From Pancytospora philotis (lineage: Eukaryota; Microsporidia): DNA of 45,843 nt. The position numbers and the translations under genes were made by a program. How positions within the stretch are numbered: the stretch's first letter is position 1; each line of letters begins with the position of its first letter. The stretch covers positions 1-45,843 of the forward strand of contig JALRLY010000244.1 of the NCBI GenBank assembly GCA_023647555.1, in the 5' to 3' direction. The notes below the pieces were generated by a model that was not told the DNA's origin, searched no databases, and saw only the letters and a program-made list of their open reading frames with translations. This document shows positions 17,629-25,947 of the stretch, in pieces.

Positions 17629-18846
17629 ATGGCCTCTAAAATTTCATCTGTAATGTCGATCGTCGTTTCCTCGTTCGGAACGGGCATTCTGTACATGCCG
17701 GCCAGCTTCCGGCTGCTCGGCTATGCGTATGCACTCGTCGCAATCTCGCTTGTCGGGCTTCTTACTTACTTTACGCTGTATGCGCTCGCGTACGCCGCGC
17801 TCGTCAAGGAGGGCGCGCAGGACGTCGCCTACGCAGGGCTCGCGGGGCTGTTCTCGCCGCGGCTCAGGCGGGCCGTGGAGGTGACGCTCGTCGGCAGCAA
17901 CGCGGGCATAGCCGTTGCGCTGGTGCGCTACTTCTGCCGCAGCGCCTCGAGCGCAAGCGCCGCACTCGGGATCAGTCCCGCCGCGGATACGCTCTACCGG
18001 CCGGTACTGTGTGCCGTGGCCGTCGCACTGGTGCTTATCTGCCGACGCGACACGGTGCGGATGCGCAAGCACATAGTGCGCACCAGTCTCGCTGGCGTAC
18101 TCTACTACCTGGCGCTGGCCGTCTACTACGCGCTGGCACACGGCAAGGACACCGCGCAGCTCGTGGCGCGCAGCACAGACGATCTCTGCGCGGGCTTCAT
18201 CCGTTTTGTGTTCGCGCTGCACTGCCAGTTCTCGTTCCCGTCGATCTTCAGCGAGATGGCTGACAAGAGCGCGGCGTCGGTCTCGCAGGTGTGCGCGCTT
18301 GCATCCGCGGCGGTGGTGCTTGTGTACGCGGCGTCGGGCTTCTTCGGCTACAAGGCCGTGGGTGCCGAGATCGGCGGGCAGCAGATCCTGGAGGTGTTCA
18401 ACGACCGCAGCAGCAGCTTCATGCAGCACGTGATGAAGAACTCGTTCGATAAATACGGTGTGCTCCCGAGCATCGCCCAGGCTTTCTTCCTCTTCATATC
18501 GTTCTGGTCTGCCGTCTTCCTCAGCATCCCCGTCGTGCAGACGCTGGCGTCGCTGTGCTTCTCTAAGGACAGCAAGCACGCGCGCGCCATCTGCGCAGCT
18601 GCGCTCGCCCTGGTGTACTTCGCAGCCAACTACTCGCTCGCCTTCAACACGGACACCGTGCTCAACGTCAGCGCGGCGCTCTTCACCGCGCCCCTCAGCT
18701 TCGGGTACCCAGCGCTCTTCATGATCCTCGTGTCGCGCCGCTGTTCCGCCGCAAGCGTCCTCTCGTACCTAATAATCGCCGCTACCGCTGCGCTCGCCAT
18801 CAGCATCCTGCATGGTACACTGTTAGCCCCTGAACCCAGTAGTTGA
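17629..18846 (+). CDS. AAAP-family amino acid transporter, copy 2
   Basis: This 405-aa polytopic carrier is paralogous to copy 1. The first helix carries SFGTGILYMPASFRLLGYAY. The central part (GKDTAQLVARSTDDL through FSFPSIF to SGFFGYKAVGAEIGGQQIL) is nearly identical to copy 1, while the N-terminal third and C-terminal quarter have diverged much more. The TGA stop overlaps an AATAAA signal (18846-18851), and a tRNA-Asp follows within 60 bp. Confidence 0.9.
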   Translation: MASKISSVMSIVVSSFGTGILYMPASFRLLGYAYALVAISLVGLLTYFTLYALAYAALVKEGAQDVAYAGLAGLFSPRLRRAVEVTLVGSNAGIAVALVRYFCRSASSASAALGISPAADTLYRPVLCAVAVALVLICRRDTVRMRKHIVRTSLAGVLYYLALAVYYALAHGKDTAQLVARSTDDLCAGFIRFVFALHCQFSFPSIFSEMADKSAASVSQVCALASAAVVLVYAASGFFGYKAVGAEIGGQQILEVFNDRSSSFMQHVMKNSFDKYGVLPSIAQAFFLFISFWSAVFLSIPVVQTLASLCFSKDSKHARAICAAALALVYFAANYSLAFNTDTVLNVSAALFTAPLSFGYPALFMILVSRRCSAASVLSYLIIAATAALAISILHGTLLAPEPSS

Positions 18847-18851
18847 ATAAA
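18846..18851 (+). terminator. AATAAA overlapping stop of transporter 2
   Basis: The last base of TGA is the first base of AATAAA, which leaves essentially no conventional 3' spacer. Confidence 0.6.
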
Positions 18852-18900
18852 TACACGTTGCATCGTATCCCGCTAGTCCAGTGCCGCCGCTGGCAAAAAT

Positions 18901-18972
18901 CTCTTCGACCGAGAATCGAACTCGGATCTTCAGCGTGACAGACTAATATGCTGACCGTTACACCATCGAAGA
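18901..18972 (-). tRNA. tRNA-Asp (anticodon GTC)
   Basis: On the minus strand, the acceptor TCTTCGA pairs with TCGAAGA. The D loop is AACGGTCA. The anticodon stem TTAGT/GCTGA closes the loop CTGTCAC, giving GTC. The T arm is CCGAG-TTCGATT-CTCGG, and the discriminator is G as in eukaryotic tRNA-Asp. There is no intron. It lies between transporter 2 and PUS1. Confidence 0.94.
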
Positions 18973-19045
18973 TTAATTTATAAAGTAATGCACTCCAGGT
19001 TCCGGCAGCCGCTGCGCCCGCAAAGCCGCGGCGCAAAATTCCCCC

Positions 19046-20140
19046 ATGAAGCGGAAGGTCGGGCTCGTCGTCGGTTACAACGGCGCCGGCTACCACGGGC
19101 TGCAGTGGAACAAGGACATGCACACCATCGAGAGCGTGATGATGGAGATCCTGCATGCGAACGGCCTAATCAGCGACACGAACGCCGGCGACCCGCAGAA
19201 GGTCGACCTGAAGTCGAGCTCGCGCACCGACAAGGGCGTGCACGCGGCGTTCAACCTCGTCAACGTCAAGATCTGCCAGGAGCCCACGCCGGAGCTCGAG
19301 GCGGCGCTGAAGGAGGCCTTCGCGGCGCGCGGGCTGCGCCTGTACCGCATGGTGCGCCTCCCGAAGCGCTTCATGGGCTACAAGATGGCGCGCAGCCGGC
19401 TGTACCGGTACGCGGTGCCCACCTTCTTTCTGAAGGAGTCCGACTACGCGGAGGAGTGCGCGAGGCGGGCCGAGGAGGACCGGCGCGCGCCGGCTGCGCA
19501 GGACAGCAATGCCGCGCCCGCCGACAGCTCGGCCGAGGAGGACGCCGCGGAGCAGCCGGCTGGGAAGAAGAGCTTCTTCCGCAGCTACACGGAGGAGGAC
19601 CTGGCGGGCATCCGCGGCTACCGCTGCCAGAACGTGGATGTGTTCCGCGCGCTGATGGCGAAGTACGAGGGCAACCACGACTTCAGCAACTTCACGCTGA
19701 AGTGCAACCAGAAGGACTCCAAGCGCTTCATGCGGCGCGTGACCGTAGGCGAGCCCGTTGTGGTCGACGACGTCGAGTACGTGGGCATCGAGATACACGG
19801 CCAGAGCTTCCTCCTGCACCAGATCCGCAAGATGGTCTCGTTTGCCGTGCTGAACGCGCGGTACGCCGCGGACCGGGCGGATGCGAACTTCGCGCGGGTC
19901 TTTTCGGAGCCTGTGCACGTGCCCAAGGCGCCCGCGCAGTACCTCTACCTGGTCAGCGTGTTCTTCGACGACTACAACAACAAGGCCGAGGAGAAGATCG
20001 AGGTTGACGCGGCAGATCTGGACGCGTTCATTGCCGAGTCCATCCTGCCCTCGGTCTACGACGTGAAAAATCTCTACGAGTGGCTGCTGTTTTTTGACAC
20101 GGTCCGCTTCCACAGCAGCAACTTCGAGATTCTCAAGTGA
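19046..20140 (+). CDS. PUS1: tRNA pseudouridine synthase PUS1 (TruA family)
   Basis: The 364-aa protein opens with KVGLVVGYNGAGYHGLQWNK, the TruA/PUS1 N-terminal strand. Catalytic Asp62 lies in SSSRTDKGVHAAFN. Later family motifs include NFTLKCNQKDSKRFMRRV and FLLHQIRKMV. It isomerises uridines in tRNA (positions 27, 28 and others in yeast) and some snRNA and mRNA, in the nucleus. An acidic, Ala-rich insert lies at about residues 140-175. AAAATTCCCCC directly abuts the ATG, a variant of the AAATTT-CCC signal. Confidence 0.93.
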   Translation: MKRKVGLVVGYNGAGYHGLQWNKDMHTIESVMMEILHANGLISDTNAGDPQKVDLKSSSRTDKGVHAAFNLVNVKICQEPTPELEAALKEAFAARGLRLYRMVRLPKRFMGYKMARSRLYRYAVPTFFLKESDYAEECARRAEEDRRAPAAQDSNAAPADSSAEEDAAEQPAGKKSFFRSYTEEDLAGIRGYRCQNVDVFRALMAKYEGNHDFSNFTLKCNQKDSKRFMRRVTVGEPVVVDDVEYVGIEIHGQSFLLHQIRKMVSFAVLNARYAADRADANFARVFSEPVHVPKAPAQYLYLVSVFFDDYNNKAEEKIEVDAADLDAFIAESILPSVYDVKNLYEWLLFFDTVRFHSSNFEILK

Positions 20141-20581
20141 GCGCCTGTTCTGGCGCGTTACGACCGCCTTGGGCTCTCGTATCGACGAAGTTCCACAGTT
20201 GCGTGGGTGCTATCTGTCGGTCTGCTAGCTGGGGTCTAATTGCGCAATAAAGGTCTTTAAACAGGTGTATGAGTTTAGCGGACTCCGACCTAGGAGCCAG
20301 CCTGCGAAGGCGTGTTTAGGCACGAAAAGATCGGATGCCGGCATCCTAAGAGGCCAGAGGATTTGGCTTGAAAGGGTTTAAATAGGAAGTATTTGCTCGT
20401 GCAGATGATGGATAATCCTCAGCATTATCTAGAATGGCGAAGACGAGCTATTTAAACGCCCTTCAAAAAAGGAGGCGACGACCAGATCATTACAGAAAAA
20501 GGAGGTGCGCAGAGGGCAGACCCCGGCAATTGGCTACAGACCCCTTAACCGTATATGAAAATTTTGCAGAAACGTCCCCTG
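20141..20581 (+). promoter_or_regulatory. upstream region of secreted family 1, copy 1
   Basis: From about 20410 to the ATG this region is highly similar to the sequence before copy 2 (about 22275-22441), including TTCAAAAAAGGAGGC, GATCATT and CAATTGGCTACAGACCCC. It ends in AAAATTTTGCAGAAACGTCCC before the ATG. A peptide frame across it is not preserved between copies, so the conservation is regulatory or due to recent duplication rather than coding. The rest of the region shows nothing recognisable. Confidence 0.6.
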
Positions 20582-22009
20582 ATGCTCAGATCTGTTTCGA
20601 ACTTGCTAGCGCTCTTTGCGACTGCATCAGCAGGGGCGATTAAAGGCAAAAGAGTAAGGGAGGGCGACGGAGTTATAAAGCAAATCTGCGCGATCGACGA
20701 AGACCATACTTTAACAGAAAAAGAAGATGTGAATGCGCTAGGTGTGATGTATAAGAGCGCTATGCGGAAGTTTGGCATCAAAATAGCAGCAAATGGTAGC
20801 ATTATAGATAAGAAGGGGTACGATATTACTTTCAAGAGAAACGTTATGGCGCGCGAAATTGCGGCTTGTATAATCTCCGCCGATGACCCTATAGAACTGG
20901 TCCACTCTTTATTTGAGAGGAAAAAGCGGTTATCACGGTACGTAATGCTTTCGAAGATCATCCGCGAGGTGAGTGAAGGCAGAATTACGGCCGCGACTCT
21001 ATTTTATAAGCTTGTGTTCCGCACTGGTGATCAGGGTGTGCGGGATAAGACCCAAGAGGTGCTTCTGGACCTGGACACAGAAATCGAACGGCAATGCAAT
21101 CTCTCGCCCAAAGAATTTCTTGACGACTTGCTTCTCCAGAGCACGCCTAGCGATGTCCTGGTGTACCTGCTCAGGGGCAAGTTCAATGATGTAAAGGCTG
21201 TACAAGCCAGGTTTAGCGAACTAGTAAGAATCGGGTGCAATGATGACGGCTCTAGCGTTATTGCTATGAGGAGGGTAGTAGGCTTGATCAACAAGCTTGA
21301 AGCGCCCGAATGCTCAGAAATCAACAAGAAATACGGCTTCCATGATATTATGCTCGAGATCTTGACATCACAAAATAGCCCGAGAAGTGTCAAGATGCTG
21401 GACGAGATTAAGCTGGGGGCTCCCAAGGAGTTGTCGAAGCATAATATCACGCCCGGAAAGACCGCATCTGCGAGTCCGCACTCGGTGCTCCAAAGCTTCA
21501 GGCAAATCCCGAGGGAAGAATATGACAAACCCGGCAATTCGGCGATTACACGATTGAAGAGCTACTTCCTCGAGACGGAGTTCGCGTATGAGCGGTGCTG
21601 CATGCTCAAAGACGCGCCCGAGCTGCTTCGCACTATGCCTGAGGAGGTGCTCTGCAGCATTCTCTTTAAGATCTATCAGAAGGAAACACCCACTGGAAAG
21701 CCTAGCGCAGAACAGCCTGCAGAGGTGCCCCATCAGGACAACCCCGCGGATATGCCCGCCACAGAAAACCCCACGAATGCACCAAATATGGAAGAGCCCG
21801 CGGAAGAGCTTGGTGCGGCAAAGCCCGCGAGCGATCTCGTCTTGCCCTTGCTACTTAACCATTCGTTTGAGGGCATTGATCTGGAAAGGACATTCAAGAT
21901 TCATGCTTTGGCGATTTGGTATGACGACACCAACTTCATGAGTGCACTGAACCCGTACGTTATGCACTCTCTGAGGCGCTGCCTGAACGTGGGGCAGGCT
22001 TCCCAGTAG
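20582..22009 (+). CDS. secreted family 1 protein, copy 1
   Basis: The 475-aa protein has a signal peptide (MLRSVSNLLALFATASAGA). The rest is helical and charged, with no membrane segments. A linker at about residues 370-415 is made of repeated P-A-E-x-P / N-P-A-x-M-P units, and is followed by a conserved end (LVLPLLLNHSFEGIDLERTF). I know no matching family. It forms a tandem array with copies 2 and 3. ATG 20582 is used because AAAATTTTGCAG...CCCCTG lies directly upstream in all three copies, although an earlier in-frame ATG exists at 20555. The GC content is lower than in the conserved genes. It probably faces the host or its vacuole. Confidence 0.8.
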   Translation: MLRSVSNLLALFATASAGAIKGKRVREGDGVIKQICAIDEDHTLTEKEDVNALGVMYKSAMRKFGIKIAANGSIIDKKGYDITFKRNVMAREIAACIISADDPIELVHSLFERKKRLSRYVMLSKIIREVSEGRITAATLFYKLVFRTGDQGVRDKTQEVLLDLDTEIERQCNLSPKEFLDDLLLQSTPSDVLVYLLRGKFNDVKAVQARFSELVRIGCNDDGSSVIAMRRVVGLINKLEAPECSEINKKYGFHDIMLEILTSQNSPRSVKMLDEIKLGAPKELSKHNITPGKTASASPHSVLQSFRQIPREEYDKPGNSAITRLKSYFLETEFAYERCCMLKDAPELLRTMPEEVLCSILFKIYQKETPTGKPSAEQPAEVPHQDNPADMPATENPTNAPNMEEPAEELGAAKPASDLVLPLLLNHSFEGIDLERTFKIHALAIWYDDTNFMSALNPYVMHSLRRCLNVGQASQ

Positions 22010-22441
22010 TCTGAATGTATCGGCCAGGCTCGCCTCCGGAAATAAGGTATTATATTCACTAAATAGCACTGCGCGATTATTTATTGCCTACGCGCATGTC
22101 CTGATCGGAAAGGCGTATTTTATGGAGCTGAAAGGCGCCCAGTCGGGAGCCAGCCGCGGAGACGTGTACAACCGCCCGAAAGGAGCGACTACGGAGGTCC
22201 GACATTTTTAAAGGTTGAGCGATTTTGCCCGAGAGTGCTTATAAGGCCAAGTGTTGCACCTGCACGAGGTTACCCTCAGCATTATTATTTAGAATAGCGG
22301 AGACAAGCCATCTGAAACGCCCTTCAAAAAAGGAGGCAACGATCAGATCATTTCAGCAAAAAGGAGCTATGCCAGGCCAAACACCGGCAATTGGCTACAG
22401 ACCCCTTAACGGTATTTGAAAATTTTGCAGCAATGCCCCTT
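22010..22441 (+). promoter_or_regulatory. spacer and upstream region of family 1, copy 2
   Basis: The 3' part of copy 1 continues into a conserved trailer (ATTCACTAAATAGCA). The half next to copy 2 repeats the conserved block described for copy 1 and ends in AAAATTTTGCAGCAATGCCCCTT. No separate gene is supported. Confidence 0.6.
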
Positions 22442-23878
22442 ATGCAAAGATCCGTTATGAAGTTGTTAGCGCTCTTTGCGACTGCATCAGCAGGGGCGAT
22501 TAAAGGCAAAAACGGGAGGGAAGGCGACGGGGTTATAGAGAAAATCTGCGCGATTGACGAAGACTATACTATAACAGAAAAAGAAGACGTGGTTGCGCTT
22601 GGTGGGATGTATAAGAACGTATTGCGGGCTAATGGTATCGTGTTGGCATCTGGCAATAAGATTATAAATGCGAGGGGGTACAAGATCACCTACCATAGAA
22701 ACCTCATGGCGCGGGAGATTGCGGCATGCACACTTGAGGCCGAAGATCCCATGGAGCGGATCGAAAAAACCTTCGAGCCGAACGAGCGCCTATCAAGGTA
22801 CGTAATGCTTGCGAAAATTATCCACGAGGTGAGTGAAGGCAGAATTACGGCCGCGAATCTGTTTTGTAAGCTTGCGTTCCCCAGCGTTGATCAGGGTATG
22901 CGGGATAAGACCCGAGAGGTGCTTCGACAGCTGAACACGGAAATAGAACGGCAATGCAACCTCTCGCCTGCAGAGTTTGTGAAGATTTTGACCTCTGATA
23001 GCTTTCCACAAGATATTCTGGTGTACCTGCTCAGGGGCCGGTTCAATGACGTAGGTGCTGTGCGAGCTAGGTTTAGCGAACTGGTAAGAATCGGGTATGT
23101 TGATTACGATTTAGCTAGTGTTGCTGCGAGTAAAATAACGGGTTTGATCAACAAGCTTGAAAAACCCGAATGCTCAGAAATCAGAAAGGAATACGGCTTC
23201 CGCGATATTGTGCTCGAGGTTCTAACTTCCCAGGATGACTCGAAGAGTGCCAAGATGCTGGGCGCGATTAAGCTGCTTGGCGTGACTCCCCAGAGAATGC
23301 TGGAGTACATCAAAACCAGAAACCACGCATTCGTGAGCCCGCGTATCATGATCCAGTGCTTCAAGCAAATCCCGAGGGAGGATTATGACAAACCCGGCAG
23401 TTTCGAGAATGCACAATTAAAGGGCTTCTTCCTCGAGACGGAGTTCGCGTATGAGCGGTGCCGCATGCTCAGAAACGAGCCCGAGCTGCTTCGCACTATG
23501 CCTGAGGAGGTGCTCTGCAGGATCCTCTTCAAGATCTATCAGAGGGAAAACCCCACCGGAAAGGCTAGCGCAGAACAGCCTGCGGAGGTGCCCAGCGCGG
23601 AAAACCCCGCGGTGGTACCCGAGATCGAGGACCCCACGGGCGTGCCCAGAATGGAAAAGTCTACGGAAAGGCTTAGTGTGGAGAGGCCCGCGAGCGATCC
23701 CGTCTTGCCCTTGCTACTAAGCCGGTCGTTTGAGGGCATTGATGGAGCCAGGGCCCTCAGGATTCATTTATTGGCGAACGATTTGGGCGACATAAATTTT
23801 TTCCATGCGTTACTTCCGTACGTTATGTATTCTCTGAGGCAGCAATATGGTGCGACGCAGATGCCACTAACGGCTTGA
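22442..23878 (+). CDS. secreted family 1 protein, copy 2
   Basis: This 478-aa paralog of copy 1 has the same architecture: signal peptide (MQRSVMKLLALFATASAGA), a charged helical body with shared blocks (LSRYVMLAKIIHEVSEGRIT; VYLLRGRFNDV; ARFSELVRIGY), a Pro-rich repeat linker (AEVPSAENPAVVPEIEDPTG), and a hydrophobic-rich end. The start at 22442 is homologous to copy 1; another ATG three codons earlier (22433) cannot be excluded. Function is unknown. Copy-to-copy differences are spread over the protein, while the signal peptide and the MPEEVLC-ILFKIYQ block are nearly fixed. Confidence 0.8.
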   Translation: MQRSVMKLLALFATASAGAIKGKNGREGDGVIEKICAIDEDYTITEKEDVVALGGMYKNVLRANGIVLASGNKIINARGYKITYHRNLMAREIAACTLEAEDPMERIEKTFEPNERLSRYVMLAKIIHEVSEGRITAANLFCKLAFPSVDQGMRDKTREVLRQLNTEIERQCNLSPAEFVKILTSDSFPQDILVYLLRGRFNDVGAVRARFSELVRIGYVDYDLASVAASKITGLINKLEKPECSEIRKEYGFRDIVLEVLTSQDDSKSAKMLGAIKLLGVTPQRMLEYIKTRNHAFVSPRIMIQCFKQIPREDYDKPGSFENAQLKGFFLETEFAYERCRMLRNEPELLRTMPEEVLCRILFKIYQRENPTGKASAEQPAEVPSAENPAVVPEIEDPTGVPRMEKSTERLSVERPASDPVLPLLLSRSFEGIDGARALRIHLLANDLGDINFFHALLPYVMYSLRQQYGATQMPLTA

Positions 23879-24300
23879 AAGTAGTGAGTAGGTTCGTTTT
23901 GGATGTAGAGACACCCAAATTCATTAAATAGCATTGCACGAATACTTATAGCCCATGTCTATCAGTCATTATTGGAGTTGCACATCTATAAAACCGAAGA
24001 CTCACGCCCGGGAGCCAGTCTGCGGAGGGCCGCATAACACCAGAAAAAATAAAACGATTGAAGGCCCATCACCCTTAAGAGCGGTGATATAATCTGAGAG
24101 TATTTAAATTGGGAGCTATTTACTTGCACGGAGAACAGACTGCGCTCAGTATTTGTTTAAATACCAGAGATCAGTCGTATGAATACGTTTCAAATAAAGG
24201 GGTAGTGGTCGGATCATTTTACGAAAAGGGGTATACCGGACGCTGTCAATGTGATGTTGCTCCTTCAACGTATTTAAAATTTTGCAGAAATGACCCCCTG
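23879..24300 (+). promoter_or_regulatory. spacer and upstream region of family 1, copy 3
   Basis: This holds the trailer of copy 2 (ATTCATTAAATAGCATTGC) and a more diverged version of the conserved upstream block, ending in TTAAAATTTTGCAGAAATGA and CCCCCTG before ATG 24301. An open frame extends upstream from 24301 to 24109, but it has no counterpart before copies 1 and 2. Confidence 0.55.
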
Positions 24301-25665
24301 ATGCTTAGATCAGTTATGAATGTGTTAATGCTCTGTGCAACGGCTGCTGCCGGGGCTATTAAAAGCAAAAGAGGAAGAGCAGGCGACGGGGTGATGGAGC
24401 TAATCGGCTCGATCGACGAAGACGCCGCTTTGACACTGATAGAAGACAAGTCCGCAATAATAGCAATGTATAACGTCGTAAAGCGGGCAAACGGTATCGT
24501 AATGGGCAGCGGTAATAAAATTATCAATGCAAGGGGGTTCAAGATCTCCCACGAAAGAAAAGTTATGGTGCGCGAGATTGCGGCGCGGATACTTGAGGCC
24601 GAGGATCCCATGGAACGGATCACAGAATCCTTCGAGCAGAACAACCGCCTAGCTAAGTACGTAATGCTCGAGAAGATTATCCGCGCGGTGAGTGAAGGCG
24701 AGATTACGGCTGCAATCCACTTTTCTAAGCTCGAGTTGCCCAGTAATGATAAGGATGTGCAGGAGAAGATCAAAGTGGTGCTTCGGCAGCTGGACACGGA
24801 AATCAAACGGCAATGCAGCCTCTCGCCTGCGGAGTTTGTGAACGCGTTGACCGAAGAGAGCCTTCCACAGGACATGCTGGTGTATCTGCTCAGGGGTAGG
24901 CTCAGTGACGCAAGTGCTGTACGAGCTAGGTTTAGCGAACTGGTGAGAATTGGGTGCAATGGTGATAATTCAAACAACGTTGCAGCAGAAAAAGTAACAG
25001 GCCTGATAAATAAGCTTGAAAAGCCTGAGTGCACATGGATCAGAGAGAAGTACGGCATCCGCAGTATCGTGCTCGAGGCCCTAGTTTCCCAGGATGACTC
25101 GAAGAGTGTCAAGATGCTGAGCGAGATTAAGCTGCTTGGCGGGACTGCCAAGGGGGTTTTGGAGTACATCAAATCTGGAAATCACGCATCGGCGAGCCCG
25201 CACTTGGTGCTCCAATGCTTCAAGCAGATCCCGAAAGTGGGATATGGCAAACCCGGTAGTTCGGATATCGTACAGCTGTATGGCTACTTCCTCGAGACGG
25301 AATCTGCGTATGAGCGGTGCCGCACGCTCAAAGATGAGCCCGAGTTGCTTCACATTATGCCTGAGGTGATGTTGTGCAACATTCTCTGTTATGTTTATGA
25401 AAAGGAAAAACTCATGGCGTGCGCTGGCGAGTCTGCGGAAGTGCCCAGCATGGAGAACCCTGCGGATGCATCTGGGCTCGATAACCCCACGAAGGTGCCG
25501 AGCGTGGAAAAGCCCACGTACGGACCCATCTTGCCCTTGTTGATTATGCTGGCGTTTAATGGAATTGATGAGGACAGGGCCGAAAGGATCCAAAAATTAT
25601 CGGCCGCGGTTGGCAGCGGTGACTTCTTTGTCGAATTACTTTCGTGCACTATGCACGCTTCATAA
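24301..25665 (+). CDS. secreted family 1 protein, copy 3
   Basis: This 454-aa paralog is the most diverged of the three. The signal peptide is MLRSVMNVLMLCATAAAGA, and the body shares the LAKYVMLEKIIRAVSEGEIT and VYLLRGRLSDA blocks. The Pro-rich linker is shorter (VPSMENPADASGLDNPTKVP). Unlike copies 1 and 2, it lacks the last approximately 20 residues of the conserved tail. ATG 24301 is chosen by alignment with copies 1 and 2 and by AAAATTTTGCAG upstream; an in-frame ATG at 24109 would bury the signal peptide. Function is unknown. Confidence 0.8.
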   Translation: MLRSVMNVLMLCATAAAGAIKSKRGRAGDGVMELIGSIDEDAALTLIEDKSAIIAMYNVVKRANGIVMGSGNKIINARGFKISHERKVMVREIAARILEAEDPMERITESFEQNNRLAKYVMLEKIIRAVSEGEITAAIHFSKLELPSNDKDVQEKIKVVLRQLDTEIKRQCSLSPAEFVNALTEESLPQDMLVYLLRGRLSDASAVRARFSELVRIGCNGDNSNNVAAEKVTGLINKLEKPECTWIREKYGIRSIVLEALVSQDDSKSVKMLSEIKLLGGTAKGVLEYIKSGNHASASPHLVLQCFKQIPKVGYGKPGSSDIVQLYGYFLETESAYERCRTLKDEPELLHIMPEVMLCNILCYVYEKEKLMACAGESAEVPSMENPADASGLDNPTKVPSVEKPTYGPILPLLIMLAFNGIDEDRAERIQKLSAAVGSGDFFVELLSCTMHAS

Positions 25666-25947
25666 CGGCACGCTGATTCAGGACAAGTGCATTCAACGGC
25701 CTGAAAGGCTAGTACGCCCATTTTAGGAGCAGAAAACCAAAAATTCATTAAACGGTATTACTTAACTATTTATGCTCTATGCCTCTTGGCTATGACTGGC
25801 ATGGCTTTTTATAGCACCAACGAGCGCATTTTCCCGCTCGCGCAGCACAGATGGCTCGTGAAATGCGGCGCATGCATTCCGATTGGCGGCCTCGCTGCAG
25901 CCACTCAAAAAATTCCGGTCGACAAATTTCGCGTAAAGGGGGCGCCC

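Noticed and set aside
20434..20643. short ORF before family 1 copy 1
   Set aside because: The matching DNA before copy 2 does not keep the reading frame, so the similarity is not coding.
24109..24300. 64-codon N-terminal extension of family 1 copy 3
   Set aside because: No counterpart in copies 1 and 2; it would bury the signal peptide and span the AAAATTTTGCAG signal.
25786..25947. 54-codon N-terminal extension of transporter 3
   Set aside because: Polar leader absent from the other copies; the AAATTT-CCC signal and matching length support ATG 25948.
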